Shown here piece by piece: positions 27,135-35,545 of a DNA stretch of 64,000 nt; position 1 is the first letter of the stretch, and every line of letters begins with the position of its first letter. The position numbers and the translations under genes were made by a program. The DNA is from Deltaproteobacteria bacterium (GTDB lineage: Bacteria; Desulfobacterota; Desulfobulbia; Desulfobulbales; Desulfocapsaceae). Location: contig JAPLJF010000034.1 in the NCBI GenBank assembly GCA_026388715.1, positions 1 through 64,000 of the forward strand, in the 5' to 3' direction. The notes under the pieces were generated by a model. That model was not told where the DNA came from, searched no databases, and was given only the letters and a program-made list of their open reading frames with translations.

Positions 27135-27677
27135 ATGATGCCAGACAACAACATGCAAAAAGTTTTTGTCAAACCAGATGATACGGCAACAATCCACTGC
27201 CCTGTGTGCCAACTCGCCAAAACGGTTGATGTCGGCAAATTTCGCGCAACCCGACACACCATAACAGCGCGTTGTACCTGTGGCCACTCTTTTCCCGTCA
27301 GCCTTGAATTTCGTACATACTATAGAAAAAAAACTGCATTACCAGGAACATATGAAGCTCGAGCACCTAAGACTGACAACAAGTACTGGAAAGAGACAAA
27401 CCTGTCAGGTGTCTATAACATGCAGGCACCAGGTAATGACTGTGGCAATTTGCTGGTAACCAATATATCTAGTGGTGGTTTGCAATTCACCACCCCTGGC
27501 AGCCATACCATTGAGGTGGGCCAACAGGCACGAATTACCTTCACCCTCGACGACCGGAAACACACCGAAATCAACAAACGAGTCATCGTTCAATCAGTCA
27601 CCGACAATATTATAGGTTGCCGATTTGCCAGCAATGAAACCCTTGAACAGGGACTCCGTTTTTATCTGTTCCCCTGA
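27135..27677 (+). CDS. Zinc-finger/PilZ-domain protein (probable c-di-GMP receptor)
   Basis: A 180-residue cytoplasmic protein. The N-terminal ~50 residues contain CPVC (22-25) and CTC (47-49), a zinc-ribbon-like pair of knuckles. A PilZ domain follows, with the c-di-GMP binding pattern RxxxR as RTYYR (~59-63) and (D/N)xSxxG as NISSGG (~111-116). The C-terminal part (VIVQSVTDNIIGCRFA...LRFYLFP) has the usual PilZ beta-barrel ending. It may couple c-di-GMP to the pilus or a transcription target. It is convergent with hflX, with 28 bases between them. Confidence 0.85.
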   Translation: MMPDNNMQKVFVKPDDTATIHCPVCQLAKTVDVGKFRATRHTITARCTCGHSFPVSLEFRTYYRKKTALPGTYEARAPKTDNKYWKETNLSGVYNMQAPGNDCGNLLVTNISSGGLQFTTPGSHTIEVGQQARITFTLDDRKHTEINKRVIVQSVTDNIIGCRFASNETLEQGLRFYLFP

Positions 27678-27705
27678 ATCAGAACACCTTTTTTGTTCCC
27701 ACGGC

Positions 27706-29352
27706 TTATTTCAGAATCTTCCCCATCAACTGCTCGGCCCTCTCCAGAAAAGGGGCAAAGGTCCTGGCGTCAAGGGCGCTGATCACCACCCCCTCCTGTC
27801 TGGCCTCGGCCAGGAGCTGCTCACCTACTCCCTCCCGATCAATCTTGTTAAACACCTTGAGACAGGGGATATCCGCCAGTTCCAGCTGGCGCAACAGATC
27901 CTCCACCACCTGTACCTGCTCCCGGAAACAGGGATTGGAGAGGTCAATGACATGCACCAGGAGGTCCGCCTCCTGCAACTCTTCAAGCGTGGCCGCAAAG
28001 GCCTGCAACAATTCAGCGGGCAGATGACTGATAAACCCCACCGTGTCAGTGACAACCACCTCCATATCATGCGGAAAACGCAGCCGGCGGCTGGTGGGAT
28101 CAAGGGTGGCAAAGAGTTTGTCTTCAGCGGTGATATCACTGTTGGTCAAGGTATTGAGCAGCGTTGATTTACCGGCATTGGTATAGCCCACCAGAGAGAG
28201 CACCGGCAGCTCCTTCTTCCGGCGCATGGCCCGTCGGCGGTAGCGCTCTTTACCCACCTGCTCCAGCTCTTTGGTCAGCCTGGCCAGCCGGTCATCAATA
28301 CGCCGCCTATGGGTCTCAAGCTTGGTCTCACCAGGACCCCGGGTGCCGATCCCGCCACTCAAGCGGGAGAGCGCGTCATCACGCGTAGAGAGACGGGGCA
28401 GCATATATTTCAACTGCGCCATCTCCACCTGCAGCCGCCCCTCACGACTCAAGGCCCGATGGGCAAAGATATCGAGGATCAGCTGGGTACGGTCGATCAC
28501 CCGCATCTCGGTATAATCGGTGATCGAACGAACCTGGGAAGGGTTGAGCTCCTGATTGAAGATGAACAGATTGGCATCAAGCTGCAGGGCCTTGATCATG
28601 ATCTCAGCAAGCTTCCCCTTCCCTATGATCAGGCGGGGATTCACCTTTCTGCTCCGCTGGAGCACGGTATCCAAAACCAGGATATTATCGGAACGGGTCA
28701 GCTCGCCAAGTTCGGCCAGAGACTCCTCGGCACGCTGCTGCGACTCAGTTGTCACACTGATCAGGATAGCGCGATCCTGGCCCTTATCAACATCGTTTGT
28801 GATTTGCTGACGGGCAAATTCACCTTCAAGGGCGGCAATGAAGTCGGTAAAAGAATCCGCCTGACTGGCAGGGTGGACAGGTTTCAGAAAGGCCCAGTGT
28901 TTGCCACTTACGGCCACCGGCAGAAGATGCGCGGAATAGAGACGTTCCGGCATCCCTTCGGGGGTGATCTTCAAGACCGAGAGCAGATCGAGACGGAGAA
29001 AGAGCAGATCCATCAGATCTTCATCGCTGATCTCCTCTCCCGCCAGATGGGTATGAATCAGGCGCAGTCCCTTCAAGCGGCCGCCAGCACTGCGGACCGC
29101 TCCCAACCTTGGGATCATGATCCCCTTGAAATCACCGACCACGACCTGTTCCACCTTGCCTGAACGATGAAGCAAAATCCCGATCTGCCGGTTCATCTCA
29201 AAAGAAAGTTGGCTCAGGGTCTTCGCCATCTCCGGGGAGATGACCTGCTCTCTGGCAACCCGTTTACCGCCAAGCCGCTCAAGGGCCGCCAGTTGATGCT
29301 TTTTCAACCCACCGATATTTCCGCTAACATTTCCGATTTTATATTCCTCCAC
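27706..29352 (-). CDS. hflX: Ribosome-associated GTPase HflX
   Basis: HflX splits stalled or hibernating ribosomes. The 548-residue protein is longer than E. coli HflX (426) because of an N-terminal extension of ~190 residues (HQLAALERLGGKRVAREQVISPEMAKTL...). The HflX domain proper (ILISVTTESQQRAEESLAELGEL...) and its glycine-rich GIGTRGPGETKLETHRRRI come next, then a TRAFAC G domain: GYTNAGKSTLLN (G1), DPTSR (G2), DTVGFI (G3) and NKID (G4). The GTG at 29352 is the only start reached by the frame; a GGAGG overlaps it rather than preceding it, so the exact start is uncertain. Such extensions are common in relatives. Confidence 0.92.
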   Translation of the reverse strand: MEEYKIGNVSGNIGGLKKHQLAALERLGGKRVAREQVISPEMAKTLSQLSFEMNRQIGILLHRSGKVEQVVVGDFKGIMIPRLGAVRSAGGRLKGLRLIHTHLAGEEISDEDLMDLLFLRLDLLSVLKITPEGMPERLYSAHLLPVAVSGKHWAFLKPVHPASQADSFTDFIAALEGEFARQQITNDVDKGQDRAILISVTTESQQRAEESLAELGELTRSDNILVLDTVLQRSRKVNPRLIIGKGKLAEIMIKALQLDANLFIFNQELNPSQVRSITDYTEMRVIDRTQLILDIFAHRALSREGRLQVEMAQLKYMLPRLSTRDDALSRLSGGIGTRGPGETKLETHRRRIDDRLARLTKELEQVGKERYRRRAMRRKKELPVLSLVGYTNAGKSTLLNTLTNSDITAEDKLFATLDPTSRRLRFPHDMEVVVTDTVGFISHLPAELLQAFAATLEELQEADLLVHVIDLSNPCFREQVQVVEDLLRQLELADIPCLKVFNKIDREGVGEQLLAEARQEGVVISALDARTFAPFLERAEQLMGKILK

Positions 29353-29538
29353 TACATTTGCAAACCGGGGTACAAAAAAGCCCCGACCTTTTTATTGGGA
29401 TTTGAGTAAATAAGTCACCAATCCACATCTCCAAGGGTATCGTCCCGATACCAAACCCAACGGGAAAGGCCAGCCGTAGCTGCCAAGGCTCCAAACCAGG
29501 CCTGGTTGACTGATATTCCTTATATTCTCCAACCGATA
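29353..29538. other. Non-coding part of the hflX-symporter gap
   Basis: These bases, together with 29681-29893, form a 540-base gap around the MITE-like element. I see no gene. GGTACAAAAAAGCCCCGACC at 29370 and GATACCAAACCC near 29449 give only weak pairing. The leftward hflX promoter should lie here. Confidence 0.4.
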
Positions 29539-29680
29539 GAGCCTTTTGCAAAATGAGGATTTTCGTTCAAAATCAAGGCATGCGAAAAATTTTACCGCAG
29601 GCATATAGTTGATATTCCGATGATAAAATTTTAAGCATAACGCAGAGTTTGGGCGAAAAGACCATTTTTGAAAGAGGCTC
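29539..29680. mobile_element. MITE-like 142-bp imperfect palindrome
   Basis: The ends GAGCCTTTTGCAAAATG (29539-29555) and CATTTTTGAAAGAGGCTC (29663-29680) are inverted copies with a few mismatches. The complementarity continues inward (TTTTCGTTCAAA against TTTGGGCGAAAA; GCATGCGAAAAATTTTACC against GATAAAATTTTAAGCATAA), so almost the whole element folds on itself. It contains no ORF. The shape fits a miniature inverted-repeat element or a REP-type palindrome; no flanking target duplication is obvious. Confidence 0.6.
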
Positions 29681-29893
29681 AATAAAGACTGGCTTAAAAT
29701 AGGGAGGCCACTATAAAACAGTGAGTAATGGAGGGGCTGAGGCGACGACAATGGAATCTTGAAACAAGTTCCTGTCGTACGAGAATGGCCGCTTGAGTAA
29801 TGTTATGCTGTCCAAGTTTTACGCACCACTTGAGAACTGGCGGGAAAAATCAGGGAATAGCAGGGTGGAGCGTTGCTGCCTATGTCCTGTGCC

Positions 29894-31216
29894 TTACCAT
29901 TTAAAATACCGCTCGGTTTCCGCCTTGACCACCTGGGCCAGCAACAGCAAGCCGACGATATTGGGGATGGCCATCATCCCATTCATGAGATCGGAGAAGT
30001 TCCAGACGAATTCCAGTTTCATCATCGCCCCCACAATCACCACCGCGACGAAGACCACCCGATAGGGGGCAATGGCGCGGCGACCCGCCAGATACTCGAT
30101 GGCCTTTTCCCCATAGTAATTCCAGCCGATCAGGGTGGAGTAGGCGAAGAGCGCCGTGGCCACGGCGACAATCACCACCCCGGCATGGCCCAGGGTCTCG
30201 CCGAAACTGACACTGGTCAATTGCCCCGGCGCAACCCCTTCCAGCCAGGCATGACTGGTCAAGATCACCATAGCGGTCATGGTGCAGACCACCAGGGTGT
30301 CGATGAAGGTCTGGGTCATACTCACCAGCGCCTGTTTGACCGGGTCATGGGTCCGGGCGGCAGCAGCGGCAATAGGGGATGACCCCAGGCCCGACTCATT
30401 GGAAAAGACGCCGCGGGCAATACCGTAGCGCATGGAGGCAGCCACCACCGAGCCGGCAAAGCCGCCGGAAGCTGCGGCGGGGGTAAAGGCGTGATAGAAA
30501 ATCAGGGCCAGGGCATGGGGGATTTCGCTGGCGTTAAGCGCCAGTACCACAAGCGAAGCGCCGGTGTAGCCGACAATCATGAACGGCACCAGCAGGGAGG
30601 TAAATCGCCCGATGGATTTGATGCCGCCCAGAATCACCAGCCCGGTAAGCAGCATCAGCACTGTGCCGGTGAGCCAGGGTTCGATATTAAAGGTCGATTG
30701 AAAAATGGTGGCCACGGCATTGGCCTGGGTCATATTACCGATGCCGAAGGTGGCGAGGGCGGTGAACAGGGCGAAGAGCCACGCCAGCTTGGGCAGGCCA
30801 GCGCCCTTGGCCAGATAGTACATGGGGCCGCCGCGCATGCCGTGTTCACCCTTCTCCCGGTATTTTACGGCCAGCACCGCTTCCGCGTATTTGGTGGCCA
30901 TTCCAACCAGCCCGGTCATCCACATCCAGAACACCGCTCCTGGCCCGCCAAGGCTGATGGCGGTCGCCACGCCGACGATATTGCCGATCCCCACCGTGGC
31001 CGCGAGCGCTGTCATCAGCGCGGCGAAATGGCTGATGTCGCCGTCGCCGGCGTGCTCCTTGTGCCAGATCAGACGCAGGGCATGGGGAAGAGCGCGAAAC
31101 TGCATGCCGCGCAGGATCACGGTCAGGTACAGGCCGGTCCCCACCAACAGTACCAGCATGGGAGGGCCCCAGACCCACCCGGACAGGGTGGAAATCAACA
31201 ATTCGATGAAATTCAT
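29894..31216 (-). CDS. Alanine/glycine:cation symporter (AGCS family)
   Basis: A 440-residue inner-membrane transporter, probably importing alanine or glycine with Na+. It has about ten to eleven membrane segments. The family signature is TVGIGNIVGVATAISLGGPGAVFWMWMTGLVGMATKYAEAVLAVKYRE (~73-120), then GGPMYYL, a conserved QANAV region near IGNMTQANA and NESGLGSSPIAAAAA. No ribosome site is strong. The downstream neighbour toward the left is the MITE-like element; upstream lies an aminotransferase on the same strand, so the pair may serve alanine use together with alr. Confidence 0.93.
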   Translation of the reverse strand: MNFIELLISTLSGWVWGPPMLVLLVGTGLYLTVILRGMQFRALPHALRLIWHKEHAGDGDISHFAALMTALAATVGIGNIVGVATAISLGGPGAVFWMWMTGLVGMATKYAEAVLAVKYREKGEHGMRGGPMYYLAKGAGLPKLAWLFALFTALATFGIGNMTQANAVATIFQSTFNIEPWLTGTVLMLLTGLVILGGIKSIGRFTSLLVPFMIVGYTGASLVVLALNASEIPHALALIFYHAFTPAAASGGFAGSVVAASMRYGIARGVFSNESGLGSSPIAAAAARTHDPVKQALVSMTQTFIDTLVVCTMTAMVILTSHAWLEGVAPGQLTSVSFGETLGHAGVVIVAVATALFAYSTLIGWNYYGEKAIEYLAGRRAIAPYRVVFVAVVIVGAMMKLEFVWNFSDLMNGMMAIPNIVGLLLLAQVVKAETERYFKW

Positions 31217-31302
31217 AGGTGCAAGCCTTGCATGGTTTTTTGGGAGGAAAAGGGCCTGTATCTCATTTTACTCTCCCTTTTTGAGTTATTTTGGCAACGC
31301 TC

Positions 31303-32607
31303 TCAACTCTTCAGATACTGGACAATGGAAGTGGCGATAGTCTGAAATATCTGGATAAACTTTTCCTCGTCCCGCTCGAGCAAAGTAATACGAAAACCCT
31401 GGAGTTCCGTGGCAAAAGAAGTCAACGGCACCACACAAACCCCGGTGGCGCCCAGCAGATAATAGACAAAACGCTTGTCCACGGAGGTGCCGGGGGCCGC
31501 AACCAGCGATTCGACCAGCTTGCGAATCTCGTTATTGGCAATGGGCAGGATCTGCCGGTGATTGAGGATTCCTTCTTCAAAGCAGACACTCATGTAAAAG
31601 GCGCCGTTCGGACGGTTGACCAGCACCCCCTTGACATCCTTCAGGCTCTCATAGGCAATATTGGAGAACTTTTCATAGCGCCTGATCCGCTCTTGCAGAT
31701 ACCCCTGATAGGCGGGATGGGTCACCACCTTGGGATAGACCACCTGAGGCAGGGTCGTGGAACAGACCTCGACCATTTTGGCGTTGAGGATGGACTGGAT
31801 ATATTTGGCAAACATAGGATCCTTGTCGCCGTTATAGACCTCTATCCAGCCGCAGCGTGAACCGGGCCAGGGCATCTCCTTGGAAATACCGCGCATGGCA
31901 ATGGCCGGGACGTCCCCGATCACATCGGAAAGGGATGGTGTGGAGGTTCCATTATAGACGATATGGTGATAAACTTCGTCACAGATAATAAACAGATCAT
32001 AACGATGGGCAATCTCGACAATGGCCTCGAGGATCTCCCGGGGATAGACCGCACCCGTTGGATTATCAGGATTGATGATCAGGATGCCGGCCACTGCCGG
32101 ATTGTACTTGATACTCTTCTCCAGATCATCGAGATCAGGATACCATTGATGATTCGGATCAAGGATATAGGTCAGGGGTTTGTCCCCGGCATGGGCGGCC
32201 TCGGCGGAAGAATGCGAGGTATAACTGGGGGTCGGCACCAGCACCCGGGCCGTGCTTCGCAGAAAGCCGAAGATCTTGGCAATGGCATCGCCAAGGCCAT
32301 TAAAGAAGATGATATCCTCAGGATCAATCTGGGCCCCGCCCCGCTTGTTGGTCTCGGCGGCAATAAACTCACGGGTGGCCAGCACACCCTTGGTGGGGCA
32401 ATAGCCATAGGTCGCATTATCCATCACCGCCGAAGCCACGATTTCCTTCATCCACAGGGGAATCTGCTCCCCCTTGGCAATGGGATCACCAATATTTTCC
32501 CAGTTGGTGGTCAACCCCAGTTTCTGCAGCTTCATCCCGACATTGACGATATTCCTGATCTCGTATGTCAGTTCTCCGGCACCGATGTGAACGATATCTG
32601 TTCTCAT
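31303..32607 (-). CDS. PLP-dependent aminotransferase (class I/II)
   Basis: A 434-residue cytoplasmic aminotransferase of fold type I. The conserved landmarks are YGYCPTKGVLATREFIA, the substrate-side INPDNPTGAVYP (~198-208), DEVYHHIVYN (~228) and the PLP lysine in GISKEMPWPGSRCGW (~262). The ending RITLLERDEEKF contains the carboxylate-binding Arg. It resembles AspC/AlaA-type enzymes acting on alanine, aspartate or aromatic acids; the substrate cannot be told from sequence. It precedes the AGCS symporter by 86 nt on the same strand, with no terminator, so an alanine transaminase is a reasonable guess. Confidence 0.88.
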   Translation of the reverse strand: MRTDIVHIGAGELTYEIRNIVNVGMKLQKLGLTTNWENIGDPIAKGEQIPLWMKEIVASAVMDNATYGYCPTKGVLATREFIAAETNKRGGAQIDPEDIIFFNGLGDAIAKIFGFLRSTARVLVPTPSYTSHSSAEAAHAGDKPLTYILDPNHQWYPDLDDLEKSIKYNPAVAGILIINPDNPTGAVYPREILEAIVEIAHRYDLFIICDEVYHHIVYNGTSTPSLSDVIGDVPAIAMRGISKEMPWPGSRCGWIEVYNGDKDPMFAKYIQSILNAKMVEVCSTTLPQVVYPKVVTHPAYQGYLQERIRRYEKFSNIAYESLKDVKGVLVNRPNGAFYMSVCFEEGILNHRQILPIANNEIRKLVESLVAAPGTSVDKRFVYYLLGATGVCVVPLTSFATELQGFRITLLERDEEKFIQIFQTIATSIVQYLKS

Positions 32608-32675
32608 TGAACAAACTCCTGAATAAAAATATTAAATATAAAAAAGGTGTAATTATGCAACGCAATTATCTTACT

Positions 32676-32714
32676 TTTATCTGGTTTTTATCCGGTGCCT
32701 GGGAACCAGATAAA
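32676..32714. repeat. Family B palindromic repeat, degenerate copy
   Basis: TTTATCTGG (32676-32684) and CCAGATAAA (32706-32714) flank an interior ending GGGAACC, which matches the outer part of the palindrome at 33252 and 51044. The centre has diverged. It is the left neighbour of the truncated PD40 gene. The rest of 32608-32822 and 33277-33476 holds no gene that I can support. Confidence 0.5.
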
Positions 32715-32822
32715 TTCATCACGGATTAAGAATTATGGCATGAGCGGATTTTCGCCCGCAGGGGCGATCAACTCCAGCCCTGCCCTGTGGATTCTATTTC
32801 ATTGCATCCAGGTGACCCATTA

Positions 32823-33131
32823 TCAGTTGGCTTTGTAGGTTATAGCCGGCAGAAACATGGGCCATGGGAAACTCACAAGTGGGCCACGGACAAAAACGTC
32901 CGTCATACCATTAGTATCACCGGAGACCAGGTTGCCGGCGTCAGAATAAAAAGCCACATACCGACCGTCCGCGGAAATCGAAGGATTATAGCTGTACCCA
33001 TTTCCCTGGACGCCGCTGGAATCGACACTGACCCTGGTGGTTGCCGGTTGAGCGGCAAAACCGATAGAAGATGACAACAACAGCGCCACTCCGACAACGT
33101 GCAACAGCAAACCAAATCGTTTGTAGTTCAT
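32823..33131 (-). pseudogene. Truncated secreted PD40/TolB-repeat protein
   Basis: The start at 33131 follows GGAGG and gives 102 residues: a signal peptide (MNYKRFGLLLHVVGVALLLSSSIGFA) and the first PD40 beta-propeller repeat (GYSYNPSISADGRYVAFYSDAGNL...DTNGMTDVFVR). In full-length members this unit recurs many times, usually as ...DVFVRDRQ. Here the frame leaves the motif after DVFVRG and ends 20 residues later in unrelated residues. It looks like a remnant left by a deletion. It may still be secreted as a short protein, but a propeller cannot form from one blade. Confidence 0.65.
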
Positions 33132-33251
33132 GGCTCCTCCCATTTGTATGACTTGATATTCTGGACCCAAGTGACAAGGCTATTAAAAAAACTCAGTTCG
33201 TAACCCGTAGCCTGTTTTTCCTGAATCAGATCATAGTACAGTCAAGACAGG

Positions 33252-33276
33252 GGTTCCCATGCGGCGCATGGGAACC
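33252..33276. repeat. Family B palindromic repeat
   Basis: A 25-base perfect palindrome with arms GGTTCCCATGCG and CGCATGGGAACC around a central G, followed by AGATAATAA. The same core with longer arms occurs at 51044-51080. Confidence 0.85.
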
Positions 33277-33476
33277 AGATAATAACATTCCATCCAGACT
33301 TCAAAATTGTCGCCCTGTTAGCTTGTCGTGTCCTTTAGCCGCCTTCTTCCAATACATGGGACACCGCTTCTGATGGGCAACCGCGACAATTCGAATTTTA
33401 CCCAAGCAAATTGCATACATCAGGTTAGAGGAAAACCGCCACAAAGACTTCCGCAGACTCGCATCCCCAACAAATT

Positions 33477-34871
33477 TTATTCTGTTTCAAGAGAGCCCAT
33501 ACTACTTTTAAAACTTAAATCATATCTTTGCAATTTATTCTGCAGGGTCTTTCTGGTAATCCCCAGACGACGGGCCGCCTCACTCTTGTTGCCGCCAGTT
33601 TCTTCCAGGGTCTGGAGGATCAGAAGCCGCTCCGCCTCCTGCAATGAAGAGGGGGCTGCAATGGCCCCTGTCCCTCCCCCTTCCTGCCTCTGAATGGGCA
33701 GGGGCAGGCTTTTTTCGCTGAGTTGCTCCCCGCGCATGAGAATCACCCCGCGCTCAATGGCATTTTCAAGTTCCCGCACATTACCGGGCCAGCCATAATC
33801 CACCAGCAGCTCCATGCACCTGGGGGTCACCGTATCCACAGTGCGCCGGTTCTTCTCCGCAAACTTACGCACGAAATGGGCCACCAGTAAAGGGATATCC
33901 CCCCTTCGCTCTCGCAGAGGCGGCACAAACAGGGTCACCACATTCAAACGATAATAGAGATCCTCGCGGAATCTCCCCGCCTTCACCTCGGCCGCCAGAT
34001 CGCGATTGGTGGCGGCCAGGATCCGCACATCGACCTTGATGGTCTCCTCGCCGCCCACCCGTTGCAGTTCATGTTCCTGCAGGACCCGCAGCATCTTGAC
34101 CTGCATGGCCTGTGTGGTCTCCCCTATTTCATCGAGAAAGAGCGTGCCCCCGTTCGCCTGGACGAATTTTCCCTCCCGCCGCCGATCAGCCCCGGTAAAG
34201 GCCCCCTTTTCATGACCAAAGAGTTCGGACTCCAGCAGGGTCTCGGCCATGGCCGCACAGTTGACCTTGACAAAAGGGCCGTCATATCGGTCACTATTTG
34301 TATGCAATGCAGCTGCGACCAGTTCCTTGCCAGTCCCCGACTCACCGGTGATCAGGACTGTGGCCTCCGTGGCCGCCACATAGGAGATCATCTCCAGCAA
34401 CTCCTGCATGGGAGGGGAATTCCCAATAATGGAGCTCAAGGGATATGGCCGGTTCTCACTCACTTGTTCTTGTGGCCGTGTTTCCACAACCTGCTGGCGA
34501 TCGAGGGCCCGGGTCAGGGTCAGGCGCAGACGATCAAAATTAAGGGGCTTGGTGAGATAATCGTGGGCCCCGTGCCTCATCGCCTCAACGGCGTCATCCA
34601 CCGAAGAATACGCCGTCATGATCACCACCGGCAGGGCTGGTTTCAGGGCATGGATCAGGGCGAAAGCCTGCATCCCATCCATCCTGGCCATGCGGACATC
34701 CATGAGCACCGCATCATAGTCAGACTTGGATACGGCCTCAACTGCGGTGCGACCATCATCGGCCTCTACACATTGCCACCCCCATTCCTTGAACATGGAA
34801 CAGAGCATATAACGATGCACCTGCTCATCATCCACCACCAGAATGGTTATCTGCTTCCCTTTCGTGGTCAC
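33477..34871 (-). CDS. Sigma-54-dependent response regulator without an adjacent kinase
   Basis: A 464-residue NtrC-family protein with a GTG start seven bases after AAGGAG. The receiver domain has Asp58 in [12 protein letters not shown]. The AAA+ domain has [35 protein letters not shown] and [11 protein letters not shown]. The Fis-type HTH is [26 protein letters not shown]. It resembles ZraR/HydG-type regulators. No histidine kinase lies next to it; upstream is an iron-sulfur flavoprotein on the same strand. Confidence 0.94.
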   Translation of the reverse strand: MTTKGKQITILVVDDEQVHRYMLCSMFKEWGWQCVEADDGRTAVEAVSKSDYDAVLMDVRMARMDGMQAFALIHALKPALPVVIMTAYSSVDDAVEAMRHGAHDYLTKPLNFDRLRLTLTRALDRQQVVETRPQEQVSENRPYPLSSIIGNSPPMQELLEMISYVAATEATVLITGESGTGKELVAAALHTNSDRYDGPFVKVNCAAMAETLLESELFGHEKGAFTGADRRREGKFVQANGGTLFLDEIGETTQAMQVKMLRVLQEHELQRVGGEETIKVDVRILAATNRDLAAEVKAGRFREDLYYRLNVVTLFVPPLRERRGDIPLLVAHFVRKFAEKNRRTVDTVTPRCMELLVDYGWPGNVRELENAIERGVILMRGEQLSEKSLPLPIQRQEGGGTGAIAAPSSLQEAERLLILQTLEETGGNKSEAARRLGITRKTLQNKLQRYDLSFKSSMGSLETE

Positions 34872-34900
34872 GCCTGCTCCTTATTAGAAGACCGAAGACT

Positions 34901-34930
34901 GAAGGCTGAAGTTTTTTACCTTCAGCCTTC
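34901..34930. promoter_or_regulatory. Perfect 11-bp hairpin between the flavoprotein and regulator genes
   Basis: GAAGGCTGAAG (34901-34911), loop TTTTTTAC, then CTTCAGCCTTC (34920-34930). Further copies of GAAGGC/TTCAGCC lie just outside, so alternative foldings exist. No T tract follows on either strand, so it is not a simple terminator; it may reduce read-through or stabilise the mRNA. Confidence 0.45.
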
Positions 34931-34942
34931 TACCTTCGGCCT

Positions 34943-35524
34943 TCAGCCTAATTTGTTCAACAGCCAGGCCATGTTCTGCCCCAGAATGCGCATGGTCTGC
35001 ATTCCTTCCTCATCCTTGGCCACCTCTTCTTTTTCACGCCCCATCCCGATGTTCCAGTAATTGGAACCAACCACAATCATCTGGCCAATGAGAAAAAAAT
35101 GGTTAATGGAATCAAAGACATGAATGGCGCCTGCCCGTCTGGCGGCCACCACGGCTGCCCCCAGCTTCCTTTTAAAGAGATCACCGTTGGCCCGGCTTAC
35201 CATGCCGCAACGATCCATCAGGGCCTTCATCTCCGGGGAGACATCGGCAAAATAGGTGGGTGAGCCAAGGAGAATGGCATCCGCCCCCTTCATCTTATCA
35301 AGGCAGTCATTGATGCAATCTTTCTGAACAGTGCTATACGCACAATAACCATCCTTTCTCTTGAAACACTCATAACAGGCAATACAGCCACGAACCTCCT
35401 GACCGGCAAGCTCGACCAGCTCGGTCTCAACACCTGCCGCCTCAAGCTCCGCCAGAACGGCCTTGAGCAGAAATGCGGTATTCCCATCTTTTCTGGCGCT
35501 GCCACTGAATGCCACAACCTTCAT
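34943..35524 (-). CDS. Iron-sulfur flavoprotein / NAD(P)H-dependent FMN reductase family
   Basis: A 193-residue flavodoxin-fold protein. The FMN-binding loop is GSARKDGNTAFLL (8-20). The compact cluster motif is CIACYECFKRKDGYC, that is C-x2-C-x2-C-x7-C at about 47-61, the signature of archaeal and clostridial iron-sulfur flavoproteins (ISF) carrying FMN and a [4Fe-4S] cluster. GSPTYFADVSPEMKALMDR is the second flavin contact. These proteins relay electrons to oxygen, peroxide or CO2-linked pathways in anaerobes; the partner here is unknown. A strong AGGAGGAGG site precedes the ATG. Confidence 0.9.
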   Translation of the reverse strand: MKVVAFSGSARKDGNTAFLLKAVLAELEAAGVETELVELAGQEVRGCIACYECFKRKDGYCAYSTVQKDCINDCLDKMKGADAILLGSPTYFADVSPEMKALMDRCGMVSRANGDLFKRKLGAAVVAARRAGAIHVFDSINHFFLIGQMIVVGSNYWNIGMGREKEEVAKDEEGMQTMRILGQNMAWLLNKLG

Positions 35525-35545
35525 ACTCTTCCTCCTCCTGAATCC

